From Saccharicrinis carchari (GTDB taxonomy: Bacteria > Bacteroidota > Bacteroidia > Bacteroidales > Marinilabiliaceae), in NCBI RefSeq assembly GCF_900182605.1, contig NZ_FXTB01000003.1, positions 186,001 to 250,000 on the forward strand: a stretch of 64,000 nucleotides of DNA, written 5' to 3'. Under the pieces are notes generated by a model, which had not been told where the DNA came from, did not search any database, and was given only the letters and a program-made list of their open reading frames with translations. This document shows, in pieces, positions 17,692-26,879 of the stretch. The first letter of the stretch is position 1. Every line of letters starts with the position of its first letter. Made by a program: the position numbers and the translations under genes.

Positions 17692-17943
17692 TCACAAAGG
17701 TTTGAGATCATCCAGATCGGGAGAGGCATGGACAACCGTAGAATAATTGATGAAGCCTTTTGATTTAACTTTTTTAAAAATGGCAATTCCGCTGCCAATA
17801 GCCAAGGCTACCAATACAATAAAAACAGATATTCCCCAAAAATTGGGCAGTTCGTTATAAACCAGCAATCCAATAATAAGGGCAAGCAAAAGTGGGCAGA
17901 GGCTGTAAAAAATGCCGGCCGCTATTCTAAATGCTTTTCTCAT
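17692..17943 (-). CDS. small hypothetical two-helix membrane protein
   Basis: Not recognised. The 83 aa protein has two predicted helices: FRIAAGIFYSLCPLLLALII (about residues 5-27) and GISVFIVLVALAIGSGIAIF (about 37-56), then a polar tail FKKVKSKGFINYSTVVHASP. It is convergent with the CoA-transferase gene across the terminator. The hydrophobic layout and an ATG in an AT-rich context support coding, but no function can be given. Confidence 0.5.
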   Translation of the reverse strand: MRKAFRIAAGIFYSLCPLLLALIIGLLVYNELPNFWGISVFIVLVALAIGSGIAIFKKVKSKGFINYSTVVHASPDLDDLKPL

Positions 17944-18102
17944 GATAGAAGTATTTAGTGGGTTAATAAAATAAGCAAAATAACAAACTCCCTATCACAT
18001 AGTACTACAACCGGAACCTGAACAACAATTTACGTATTTCACCAAAATAAACCTAATCGGGTCTGGTGTAAAAATCACCCACTTGATAAATAGATGAATC
18101 GT

Positions 18103-18600
18103 TCAGATTAGATTTTTTTCCCTTCTCTGCTCATCCCTATCAACATCACAGCCAACAGCCTCAATGGCTTTTAGGTATTCAGTAGGCAGGTTGTTTTCTT
18201 TGGCGCCCTTGAGCACGTAACGATGGTACCAGCAATAAGGTTTCAGATGGGCTTTTATCCTGTTTTTACTAGCCACATACACCCATGCCGTGGTTTGTAA
18301 TCCTTCCCTAAGCCAAACGGTAACTTGTTTTTCGTTGTAGGCGGAGCCCAACTCCTCATGGCCGTCCAAAATTATTTTATCTGCTTTGCTTATACCGATA
18401 AGGGTTCCCCAAACTACATCTTCGGTATGGTCCGTTTGGTAAGCATCGGCTTTGCCCGAGCCGTCGGTGCTTTGCATATGGAATTTTAATGCATGTCCGT
18501 TAATATAACCCACACCCATAAGGTGAACACTGGGGCATCGGGCTTTTATACGGCTCAAAAGCAGGTTGGAGCCGTAGCAAAATACATATATCGTAGTCAT
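18103..18600 (-). CDS. gamma-glutamylcyclotransferase-like (AIG2/GGCT) protein
   Basis: GGCT/AIG2-fold protein; characterised members convert gamma-glutamyl peptides to 5-oxoproline. The substrate-binding signature is FCYGSNLLLSRI near the N-terminus (YGSN), and the catalytic-glutamate region is ILDGHEELGSAYNEKQVTVW, followed by WVYVASKN. It is 165 aa, the usual size. It stands alone. Activity on a particular gamma-glutamyl compound is not shown by the sequence. Confidence 0.85.
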   Translation of the reverse strand: MTTIYVFCYGSNLLLSRIKARCPSVHLMGVGYINGHALKFHMQSTDGSGKADAYQTDHTEDVVWGTLIGISKADKIILDGHEELGSAYNEKQVTVWLREGLQTTAWVYVASKNRIKAHLKPYCWYHRYVLKGAKENNLPTEYLKAIEAVGCDVDRDEQRREKNLI

Positions 18601-19147
18601 GGAATCTTAAATAAAATGTTGCGTTAATTTTAGGGGTATTTATTACTTAGTAAGGGGCAGCGTGTATAGCCATGGTTAAAGGTGCTACCTGGCATTATTT
18701 TCATTGCTTTAATAATCATCATCAAAAGTAGTACTATCAACGCAACAAAAGTAAGTGATGTGTGCCTACTTTTTGCTCTCGGGATTGTATTTTTCAATCT
18801 TTATAAAGGCCCGTAATTTTTGGATAATTATTCAGGCTTAGGATAATACCCATTTTTCGATACAATCAGCAAAAAAGCAGTGCGAAAAAAAGATATTATC
18901 ATTAATATTGTTCACTTCTGCACTTTAAGCCATACTTAAGATGCGTTAAAATGATAGCTATGAAATAAAAATTGCAGAGATAGGCTGTGGTGTTTTTTTA
19001 TCGGATTGTAAAAATGTGCTTTCGGTGCATTGTTATAATTTAGACCGAAGGTTTGTGGAGGCAGAGCATAACTCGTTACAAGCTATGTCCTTTTTTTTAT
19101 CTTTGTCCTAACACTTAAAAGTTTCTTATTTTGTAACTCCATATTTT
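18601..19147. other. intergenic region with a promoter
   Basis: About 545 bp between the divergent cyclotransferase-like gene and the symporter. It contains the -7 box TATCTTTG at 19098-19105. No coding sequence or repeat is recognisable. Confidence 0.5.
19098..19105 (+). promoter_or_regulatory. putative -7 box of the symporter gene
   Basis: TATCTTTG, a perfect fit to TAnnTTTG, 42 bp upstream of the symporter ATG. Confidence 0.45.
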
Positions 19148-20608
19148 ATGACCCCATTATTCACCGGACTGCTGGTAGCCCTGTATTTTATTATCTTAAT
19201 GGTTATTTCGTATGTAACCGGACGTAAATCCGATAACGAAGATTTTTTTGTGGGAGGCAGGCAGTCGCCCTGGTACATCGTTTCAATTGGGATGATAGGT
19301 GCCAGTCTGTCGGGGGTAACATTTATATCGGTACCGGGGTGGGTTAATGCCACGCAGTTTAGTTACCTGCAAATGGTGGCAGGATACTTTTTGGGCTATC
19401 TCACCATTGCCCACGTGCTGCTTCCGGTCTACTATCGTTTAAACCTCACTTCTATATACTCGTATTTGCAAGGTCGCTTTGGCAACAACAGCTATAAAAC
19501 CGGAGCCTGGCTATTCCTGATTTCGCGTACCATTGGGGCATCGGCCCGCCTATATCTTATGGCCAATGTGTTGCAGATTAGCTTATTTAATGCACTGGGT
19601 ATTCCCTTTGCCATTACGGTATTTATCACCATCGCACTTATTTGGCTCTACACTTTCAGAGGAGGTATAAAAACCATTATCTGGACAGATACTTTGCAGA
19701 CCGTATTTATGCTCACCTCGGTTATAATTACCATGGTGTACATTGCCAAATCAATGGATTTGTCGGCAGTAGGTGTGATTGACCTAATAGGTAAAAGTGA
19801 ACTTTCAAAGGTATTTGTTTTTAACGATTGGAGCTCGAAACAACACTTTGTAAAGCAGTTTTTTAGCGGCGCCTTTATTACCATAGTAATGACGGGTTTA
19901 GATCAGGATATGATGCAAAAAAACCTATCGTGTAAAAACCTGAAAGAGGCCCAAAAAAATATGAAATGGTATGGTTTTGCCTTCGTGCCTACTAATGTTT
20001 TGTTTTTATCCTTGGGGGTGTTGTTGTATACTTTTGCCAGTCAACAAGGTATGGCCTTGCCCGAGCGTTCCGACGACTTGTTTCCCATGATAGTTAATAG
20101 TGGAGCCCTGCCTGCAGTAGTAGGTGTTTTTTTTATCATAGGTTTGGTGGCAGCGGCCTACAGCAGCGCCGATTCAGCACTCACCTCGCTTACTACCTCT
20201 TTTGCCGTAGACATATTAGGTACTTCGCGCAAAGGACGCACCTTATCCCGGAAAACACGCATAATCGTACACCTTACGTTTTCAATTTTGCTGATGGTGG
20301 TTATTATCCTGTTCAGGGTATTTAAAGCCGACAGCATTATCAGTACCATATTTACTCTGGCAGGATACACCTATGGCCCCCTCCTGGGTTTGTATGCATT
20401 TGGACTTTTCTTAAAAATTAAGCTGCGCGATAGTCTTGTACCGGTAATAGCTTTAATAGCCCCTGTGGTAACCGGCATATTAGATTTTAACGCTTTAAAC
20501 TGGTTTGGTTTTGAGCTGGGTTTCGAGAAGTTGATGTTAAACGGGGCACTCACTTTTGTGGGTTTGTTGCTTATTGCAAAGCCTCTGAAAAACGGAGTAA
20601 ATCGCTAA
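19148..20608 (+). CDS. sodium:solute symporter (SSS family)
   Basis: Sodium-coupled symporter of the inner membrane. At 486 aa it has about 13 predicted helices. The family core GRKSDNEDFFVGGRQSPWYIV, SIGMIGASLSGVTFISVPGW, and the AAAYSSADSALTSLTTSF stretch (sodium-site helix) are visible. The closest general resemblance is to the putative solute/Na+ symporters of Bacteroidota; the substrate cannot be deduced. Its stop codon lies 1 bp from the stop of the convergent potassium channel gene. Confidence 0.9.
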   Translation: MTPLFTGLLVALYFIILMVISYVTGRKSDNEDFFVGGRQSPWYIVSIGMIGASLSGVTFISVPGWVNATQFSYLQMVAGYFLGYLTIAHVLLPVYYRLNLTSIYSYLQGRFGNNSYKTGAWLFLISRTIGASARLYLMANVLQISLFNALGIPFAITVFITIALIWLYTFRGGIKTIIWTDTLQTVFMLTSVIITMVYIAKSMDLSAVGVIDLIGKSELSKVFVFNDWSSKQHFVKQFFSGAFITIVMTGLDQDMMQKNLSCKNLKEAQKNMKWYGFAFVPTNVLFLSLGVLLYTFASQQGMALPERSDDLFPMIVNSGALPAVVGVFFIIGLVAAAYSSADSALTSLTTSFAVDILGTSRKGRTLSRKTRIIVHLTFSILLMVVIILFRVFKADSIISTIFTLAGYTYGPLLGLYAFGLFLKIKLRDSLVPVIALIAPVVTGILDFNALNWFGFELGFEKLMLNGALTFVGLLLIAKPLKNGVNR

Positions 20609-20609
20609 G

Positions 20610-21407
20610 CTAACCCAATTTCTTCCCACAATATTTACAAAACACAGCATCCTTATCATGCCCTTTTTTTCCACAAAAGGAGCACGCCGGATGGATTATT
20701 TCAGCGCAGGGCTTTCGACCAAGTTCCACGGTAACAATGCCGGTGGGCACCGCTATTATAGCATAACCCATTATCATTACAATGCTGGCCAGGGTTTGAC
20801 CCAGGGCGGTTACCGGGGCAATGTCGCCATAACCTACCGTGGTTAAGGTTACTACCGACCAGTATATACTTATGGGGATGCTGGTAAAGCCACTTTCCTG
20901 ATTGGATTCTATAATGTACATCATCGTGCCCATTATAATAATCAGTACCACAACGGTAAAAATAAAAACTCCAATTTTTTTTCTACTGGCCACAAGTGCC
21001 CTCCAAAGCTGCGATCCTTCATCCATGTAGCGGGTAAGCTTTAATATCCTGAATATGCGGAGCAATCGGAGCGCGCGCAATACCACCAACATGTGTGTTC
21101 CGGAAAAAGCAAGACCTAAAAAAGAAGGGATAATAGCCAACAGGTCGATGATGCCGAGTGCACTGAAAATATAGCGCCATGGCTTACGTACAATCCAAAT
21201 GCGAACTATATACTCAACAAGAAATATGGATGTAACCACCCACTCCAGCACGTTTAAACGATAATAAAAAACATCTGATTTATCAGGAAGACTTTCCAGC
21301 ATAACGATGGTAATACTGAAAATAATTAAAACAATCAAAATCAAATCAAAGGCTTTACCCGGCTTTGTGTCTGCCCCAAATATAATCACAAATAATTTTT
21401 CGCGCAT
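20610..21407 (-). CDS. voltage-gated-type potassium channel with C-terminal zinc ribbon
   Basis: Six-helix ion channel. The S4 voltage sensor is seen as RALRLLRIFRILKLTR (about residues 87-102). The potassium selectivity filter TVGYGD follows in LTTVGYGDIAPVTALGQ. After the S6 helix the short cytoplasmic end has a four-cysteine zinc-ribbon-like motif: CSFCGKK then CKYCGKKLG. It is 265 aa, similar to the compact Kv-like channels of bacteria. It ends 1 bp from the convergent symporter gene. K+ selectivity follows from the filter; gating by voltage is inferred from S4. Confidence 0.9.
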   Translation of the reverse strand: MREKLFVIIFGADTKPGKAFDLILIVLIIFSITIVMLESLPDKSDVFYYRLNVLEWVVTSIFLVEYIVRIWIVRKPWRYIFSALGIIDLLAIIPSFLGLAFSGTHMLVVLRALRLLRIFRILKLTRYMDEGSQLWRALVASRKKIGVFIFTVVVLIIIMGTMMYIIESNQESGFTSIPISIYWSVVTLTTVGYGDIAPVTALGQTLASIVMIMGYAIIAVPTGIVTVELGRKPCAEIIHPACSFCGKKGHDKDAVFCKYCGKKLG

Positions 21408-21470
21408 AATTCAATTAGATGGATAAAACGATTGGTTAGAAATATATGATATAAGAACAAAATCACTTTG

Positions 21471-21478
21471 TATATTTG
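21471..21478 (+). promoter_or_regulatory. putative -7 box of gmhA
   Basis: TATATTTG fits TAnnTTTG and lies 18 bp before the ATG at 21497. The in-frame ATG at 21476 would fall inside the box, which argues for the later start. Confidence 0.45.
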
Positions 21479-21496
21479 TCAAAAATAGCAACAATA

Positions 21497-22075
21497 ATGA
21501 GTATAAACAGCATAAAGCAGAATTTTAACGATGCACAACGTTTGTTAGCGGCCTTTATCGACGACCAAAACAATTGGATTCAGATGGAGGCGGGTGGTAA
21601 GCTGATGGTGGATTGTTTAAAAAATGGGGGTAAAATTATTTCATGCGGAAATGGGGGATCCATGAGTGATGCCATGCACTTTGCCGAAGAGCTAAGCGGT
21701 CGTTTCCGCGACGATAGAAAAGGTCTGGCAGCTATTGCTATCTCCGACCCGACCCACATCACCTGTGTGGGTAACGATTATGGATTTGATTATATTTTTT
21801 CGAGATACGTTCAGGCTGTAGGCAAACCCGGCGATGTTTTATTGGCCATAAGCACAAGTGGTAACTCTGCCAACGTGTTAAAAGCAGCGCAGGAAGCACA
21901 GGGCAACGGAATCAAGGTGATTGCATTGACCGGCAAAAGCGGAGGCAAATTAAAGGACCATTGCGATGTAGAGATAAGAATCCCACACTACGAGTATTCT
22001 GATCGTATTCAGGAACTGCATATTCAAATAATTCACTCATTAATTCAATATATCGAATTGGAATATTTTAAATGA
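21497..22075 (+). CDS. gmhA: phosphoheptose isomerase (SIS domain)
   Basis: Converts sedoheptulose 7-phosphate to D-glycero-D-manno-heptose 7-phosphate, first step of ADP-heptose synthesis for the lipopolysaccharide core. The SIS fold is visible with CGNGGSMSDAMHFAEELSGR (substrate loop), AISTSGNSANVLKAA and ALTGKSGGKL. 192 aa from MSINSIKQNF is the usual GmhA length. The later pathway enzyme GmhB is also in this window (44904-45410), but not adjacent. Confidence 0.92.
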   Translation: MSINSIKQNFNDAQRLLAAFIDDQNNWIQMEAGGKLMVDCLKNGGKIISCGNGGSMSDAMHFAEELSGRFRDDRKGLAAIAISDPTHITCVGNDYGFDYIFSRYVQAVGKPGDVLLAISTSGNSANVLKAAQEAQGNGIKVIALTGKSGGKLKDHCDVEIRIPHYEYSDRIQELHIQIIHSLIQYIELEYFK

Positions 22076-22237
22076 TTTTTTCGTTGATTTGATATACTTT
22101 TTTATCATTTTGTTTGTTGTGTACATAGTAAACTTCCGTTACTGTGAATTAAATTCCGGAATAGTAACGGAAAGGTATGCATCGTTTTTCCTTGCTTGTA
22201 ATAATTACCTGTTACATTAGCATCTAACTACAAACAA

Positions 22238-22849
22238 ATGATTAATAAACATATACAACTCATAGGAGCCATTTGCATTATGCTGGTTACAGCGGCTTGT
22301 TTAAAAGAGGATATCAGTAAAATATCGCATCATTACCAGTGGAAGCCTACCTTATCTTTGCCCTTAAAATCGATTACATTTAACGCTGAAAATTATAATG
22401 GCTCAACTCCTATTCTGGATACGATGAGTACACCCGTTTTTAGTGAAAGTGTTGAATTTATATTCCCCGAAATATACACAACAAGCGAATATGTGGACAG
22501 CATGATGTTACGCTTGGAGATTAAAAATAATTTTCCGGCCCGTATTAAAGTATATGCTTACTTTATGAACCAGGAGGGCAGCATAATTGAAAGTATCCTA
22601 ACTGACTCCATACCAAAACCTGCTATCAGCGCGGATGGTTTTGTTACTCAAGCAGAAAAACTGCTTTACGATAAAACATTCTCTAAAGAAGATATACCTG
22701 CCCTGGAGCAAACCACAAGCATATTGCTAAGAGTACTGATAAAGGATTTGGAATACAGACCCGAGGTATTGGATAAGCTGAATGAGGGAAGTATTGATGT
22801 TACCATTGGCTTACGCTCAGCGGTAAATGTACCTATTGACGAAATTTAA
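22238..22849 (+). CDS. hypothetical lipoprotein
   Basis: Not recognised. The N-terminus is a lipoprotein signal: IGAICIMLVTAAC with lipobox VTAAC (Cys about residue 21), so the protein is probably attached to the outer membrane or exposed. The remainder (to 203 aa) is beta-rich with LRLEIKNNFPARIKVYAYFM and DSIPKPAISADGF, resembling immunoglobulin-like or LEA-like folds only in general style. It is followed 8 bp later by the outer-membrane DUF5723-like protein, so the two likely form an operon. Confidence 0.7.
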   Translation: MINKHIQLIGAICIMLVTAACLKEDISKISHHYQWKPTLSLPLKSITFNAENYNGSTPILDTMSTPVFSESVEFIFPEIYTTSEYVDSMMLRLEIKNNFPARIKVYAYFMNQEGSIIESILTDSIPKPAISADGFVTQAEKLLYDKTFSKEDIPALEQTTSILLRVLIKDLEYRPEVLDKLNEGSIDVTIGLRSAVNVPIDEI

Positions 22850-22857
22850 ACGACCCG

Positions 22858-24300
22858 ATGAGAAAGATATTTCTACTCCTTCTAACCATTTGGTTCTCAT
22901 CGCACTTAAAAGGGCAACAAAACAATACCTTGTTTTTGATGCACGACCTCCCGCAGGCAAATATTGTAAATCCGGCAGTAGCTATTGACTGTAAGTTGTT
23001 TATTGGGATTCCAGGCGTGGGATCTACTCACGTAAATGGGTATTCAACCGCATTTTCACACAACGATTTATTAGTGCCCGCCAATGGAGATTCCTTACGT
23101 TACGAATTAAACGGTGCTTTAAACAAATTTGGTAACAATGAAATGGTGGCCACACAAACGCACCTTTCGCTTTTATCGGTAGGCTATAAAACCGGTCGTA
23201 ATTATTTCACTTTTGGCCTTAACGAAAAGGTGCATTCGCATACTATTTTAAATAAAAACGCCGCTTTACTGGTGCATGGTGGCAATAGCCAGTTCGAAGG
23301 TCGGAACATTAAAATGAATGGCACACGACCCAATGCAATGCACTACCGCGAGTATGCATTGGGGATGGCCAGGCAGATAGACGAAAGAGTGCGCATTGGA
23401 TTCAGAGTTAAACTTTTGTTTGGCAAGGCAAATATTTATACCAAGTCCATTGACATGAGTCTGTATACCGACCCCATTACCTTTAATACCTTTGTAAGTG
23501 GTTCGGGCAATGCTTACACGTCGCTTCCGGTAGATGTGCTTATTGCACCCGATGGAACATTGGATCGGATGGACTGGCAAGAGAATATTACCGCACGTAA
23601 TTATTTAATGAACACAAAAAATATGGGCATAGGTACCGACTTTGGCTTTATTTATCAGCTAAACGAAAAAACCACTTTATCCGGAAGCTTGCTCGACATA
23701 GGTTTTATCAATTGGAAAAACGATGCCTATCGTTTAAGTGTAAATGGCTCCATGGATATTACTGCACAAGCCATTGAAGATGGTTTAAGCAACCTGGGCG
23801 ATGTAACAGATTCACTTAAAAATGTGTTTATGCCCCAAATTGAAAACCAGAGCTACCTCTCGCCATTAGTGCCTGCTTTGTATCTGGGCTTGTCGCGCAG
23901 AGCAAACGAATGGTTAAATGTAGGTGCTGTTTTTCATTCCGAAGTGTACCGCAACCGTATTCATCCCTCCTTAACTTTTTCGGGCAATGCAGTACTTACC
24001 CGGAATATTTATGGTAGCGTATCCTACACCCTGCAAAATGGTGAATTGAATAATCTGGGCGCCGGAATAGGAGCAAAATTTGGCATACTCCATCTTCATG
24101 CCATCAGCGACAATGTACCTGCTTTTTTTGATTTGGGATCTGCCCAAAGCGTTAATTTACGATTTGGTGTGAGCCTGTTGTTTGGGTGTGGACGCGAAAA
24201 AAAGAAAAAAATAAGCGATGACAATGGCATCAGGGCTTTACCTTGTTTTACCGATCCTTATAAATCAAAGGCTGGCAGGCAACGGAAAAAAAGGCGATAA
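22858..24300 (+). CDS. DUF5723-like outer membrane protein
   Basis: Probable outer-membrane beta-barrel of Bacteroidota. Signal peptide: KIFLLLLTIWFSSHLKGQ. The mature start LFLMHDLPQANIVNPAV matches the characteristic beginning of DUF5723-type proteins (MxxxPQxNxxNPA). Many alternating amphipathic strands follow (YGSVSYTLQNGELNNLGAGI, SVNLRFGVSLLFGCG). The basic tail after CGREKKKK is unusual for a barrel C-terminus. It is cotranscribed with the lipoprotein upstream. The family assignment is from memory of the motif and has moderate confidence; function unknown. Confidence 0.65.
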   Translation: MRKIFLLLLTIWFSSHLKGQQNNTLFLMHDLPQANIVNPAVAIDCKLFIGIPGVGSTHVNGYSTAFSHNDLLVPANGDSLRYELNGALNKFGNNEMVATQTHLSLLSVGYKTGRNYFTFGLNEKVHSHTILNKNAALLVHGGNSQFEGRNIKMNGTRPNAMHYREYALGMARQIDERVRIGFRVKLLFGKANIYTKSIDMSLYTDPITFNTFVSGSGNAYTSLPVDVLIAPDGTLDRMDWQENITARNYLMNTKNMGIGTDFGFIYQLNEKTTLSGSLLDIGFINWKNDAYRLSVNGSMDITAQAIEDGLSNLGDVTDSLKNVFMPQIENQSYLSPLVPALYLGLSRRANEWLNVGAVFHSEVYRNRIHPSLTFSGNAVLTRNIYGSVSYTLQNGELNNLGAGIGAKFGILHLHAISDNVPAFFDLGSAQSVNLRFGVSLLFGCGREKKKKISDDNGIRALPCFTDPYKSKAGRQRKKRR

Positions 24301-24404
24301 GCCGTACTTTGCTATAATCCGGCGTAACAAACCACTTGAAAACACAGCTATTCACAACTCAACTGGAATAATATAAGATTAGAGCCAGCTCACTATTTTT
24401 CACT

Positions 24405-25730
24405 TTACAGCTTAGTCAAAAAATTATCTAAGATATCGGCTAAATCGGGTTTGCCAATTTCTTGCAGGCTGTAATGCACACGGGTATGCGGCTTTTCAAT
24501 GTTCAGTACCCGCCCTAAATCGATGGGTGTGGCAATAACTACTCCGTCGCACGGGGTATTGGCAATGGTAGCTTCTAAGTCCTTTATTTGCTGTCGGCTA
24601 TAACCCATGGCGGGCAATACTTGTCCTGTGTCCGGATATTTTAGGTAGGTATCTTTTATGCTACCAACGGCATACTCCCTTGGATCAACCAACTCGGCAG
24701 CACCAAATTTTTGGCAGGCAATAACACCTGCACCTATTTTCATTTCGCCGTGGGTAAGGCTTGGACCATCTTCCACAACCAATATGCTTTTATCTGTAAT
24801 AATATCCGGATTGTCTACCTCAATGGGCGATGCGGCATCCACGATACTTGCATTGGGGTTGATTTGCATAATGTTTTTGCGTAGTTGATGGATGTCACGG
24901 GCATTGGCACTATCCATTTTATTAATAATTACCACATCCGACATGCGCACGTTCACCTCACTGGGGTAATAAGTCAATTCATGTCCCACCCTATGCGGAT
25001 CGGCCACTGTAATCATTAAGTCGGGACGGTAAAAAGGCATGTCGTTATTTCCACCATCCCAAACAATTATATCACAACCATTATCGTCATCTTCGGCTGC
25101 GCGCAAAATATCGTGGTAATCTATTCCGGAGTAAATCACGTTACCGTTTACGATATGTGGTTCGTATTCCTCCATCTCTTCAATGGTGCATTGGTGTGTG
25201 CTAAGATCGGCCAAAGTAGAGAACCGCTGTACAATTTGCTTTTTTAAATTTCCGTAGGGCATAGGATGGCGGATAGCCACCACTTTTTTACCCTGGTGCA
25301 TCAGGTAATCGATAACTTTGCGCGATGTTTGGCTTTTGCCGCATCCTGTGCGGGTAGCACAAACGGCAATAATGGGTTTTAGGCTTTTTAGCATGCTGTT
25401 GTTGGGGCCTAAAATCCTAAAATCGGCTCCGGCAGCCTGAACAACGGAAGCCAGGCTCATCATATGCTGGTAGGATATGTCGCTATACGAAAAAACGCAC
25501 ACATCTACGTTCAGTTTTTTAATCAAATAAGGTAAATCTGCTTGCTCCTTGATGGGTATACCATATGGATATTGCCTGCCGGTTAACTCAATGGGATAGA
25601 TACGATTTTCGATATGGGGGATTTGCGTAGCCGTAAATGCCACCACCTTATAATCGGGGTTGTTTTTAAAATACACATTAAAGTTATGGAAATCGCGCCC
25701 GGCGGCACCCAAAATAATTACGTTTTTCAT
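24405..25730 (-). CDS. cyclic 2,3-diphosphoglycerate synthetase-like GTPase
   Basis: P-loop protein related to archaeal cyclic 2,3-diphosphoglycerate synthetase. N-terminal Rossmann-like part VIILGAAGRDFHNFNVYF; P-loop CATRTGCGKSQTSRKV (about residues 127-142); VVAIRHPMPYGNL; guanine-type motif VIINKMDSANARD. It is 441 aa, the usual length of the bacterial homologues, whose real product is not established (cyclic DPG is an archaeal compound). It is monocistronic, convergent with the DUF5723-like gene. Confidence 0.8.
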   Translation of the reverse strand: MKNVIILGAAGRDFHNFNVYFKNNPDYKVVAFTATQIPHIENRIYPIELTGRQYPYGIPIKEQADLPYLIKKLNVDVCVFSYSDISYQHMMSLASVVQAAGADFRILGPNNSMLKSLKPIIAVCATRTGCGKSQTSRKVIDYLMHQGKKVVAIRHPMPYGNLKKQIVQRFSTLADLSTHQCTIEEMEEYEPHIVNGNVIYSGIDYHDILRAAEDDDNGCDIIVWDGGNNDMPFYRPDLMITVADPHRVGHELTYYPSEVNVRMSDVVIINKMDSANARDIHQLRKNIMQINPNASIVDAASPIEVDNPDIITDKSILVVEDGPSLTHGEMKIGAGVIACQKFGAAELVDPREYAVGSIKDTYLKYPDTGQVLPAMGYSRQQIKDLEATIANTPCDGVVIATPIDLGRVLNIEKPHTRVHYSLQEIGKPDLADILDNFLTKL

Positions 25731-26173
25731 ATACTCATTATAAATATTTGTCCTTTACTAGTATTCCCTGGAACTCGCCAAAAATCACCTCCCCTCCCGC
25801 TTTGGCGAGACAGGTAGTGTGTGTGTGAAAACTTTCATGGCTTGCCTCGTCCCTTCGGGAGCTCGTTTTACGTGTTTTAGTTTAGTATTAAGATATGAGC
25901 ATCATCTATACCCACCGCTGCAACAGAAAAAGATATCCAATTGGGAATAGCCCATTTTTGCTATTCCGGATTAAATTCTGATTCCCCGAAACATTTTATC
26001 ATCCGCTTGTTACTTTATATCTTATACCGATTTTAACAATTAAAGTTAGCCTTAACGATTAAATAAATTCATAAAAACAGGAATAAAGTTCACATTAGTC
26101 CCCGCTTAGCCAAAGTTAAGCTTTTAATGGCATCTGCATGTGAATTAATTAGCTATAATGATAACTTTGTATT
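25731..26173. other. intergenic region with divergent promoters
   Basis: About 440 bp between divergent genes. It holds the -7 box TAACTTTG (26162-26169) right before acpH. No gene or repeat is recognisable. Confidence 0.5.
26162..26169 (+). promoter_or_regulatory. putative -7 box of acpH
   Basis: TAACTTTG fits TAnnTTTG; the ATG follows after 4 bp, implying a leaderless or nearly leaderless mRNA. Confidence 0.4.
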
Positions 26174-26755
26174 ATGAACTTTTTGGCACATATTTATTTA
26201 TCGGGCAATCCCGGACCGCTGATGATTGGCAATTTTATAGCCGACTTTGTAAAAGGGAAGCAGGTGGAACGCTTTGCTCCTGAAATACAGGACGGCATAC
26301 GCCTTCACCGTAAAATAGATGCCTTCACGGATAGCCATCCTGTTGTAAAGCAAAGTTCGGTCCGGTTTAAACCCTGCTATCAGCGCTATTCTTCTGTTGT
26401 TGTGGATGTGATTTACGATCATTTTTTAGCCAAAAACTGGCAGCAATACTCGCCTGTGCCTCTACACACCTATGTGAGCCAAGTGCACACCTATTTACTG
26501 AAAAATTACTTTGTGCTCCCTAACCGGGTAAAAGGCTTTTTGCCATTTTTAATTAAAAGCCGGCGTTTAGAGAACTATCAGCATATGTGGGGCATTCAAA
26601 AATCCTTGTCCCTTATGGCCAATCATAGCTCCTTGCCTGCAGAATCGGAATGCGGTATGAAAATAATGTCTGAACAATATGCAGCCTTAGAAAAAGAATT
26701 CAAATTCTTTTTTACGGAGTTGAGGCAGATGGTGGAAAAAGAGCTAGCTAAATAG
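26174..26755 (+). CDS. acpH: acyl carrier protein phosphodiesterase
   Basis: AcpH-type hydrolase (HD-like fold) that removes the 4'-phosphopantetheine arm from acyl carrier protein. Signature start MNFLAHIYLSGNPGPLMIGN then FIADFVKGKQ; IRLHRKIDAFTDSHPVV and VDVIYDHFLAKNW carry the conserved His/Asp residues. It is 193 aa, as in E. coli AcpH. It is convergent with prmC. Confidence 0.9.
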   Translation: MNFLAHIYLSGNPGPLMIGNFIADFVKGKQVERFAPEIQDGIRLHRKIDAFTDSHPVVKQSSVRFKPCYQRYSSVVVDVIYDHFLAKNWQQYSPVPLHTYVSQVHTYLLKNYFVLPNRVKGFLPFLIKSRRLENYQHMWGIQKSLSLMANHSSLPAESECGMKIMSEQYAALEKEFKFFFTELRQMVEKELAK

Positions 26756-26879
26756 CTACGAAAGTTCATGCCATCTGCAATAGCCTTTTAATGTTTATGG
26801 CTGGGATCTGAGATTAGATTTAAAGCAGTATTTTTTGTTTTTCGTGAATTTATAAATAGTTAGAATTAAAATTTATGAT

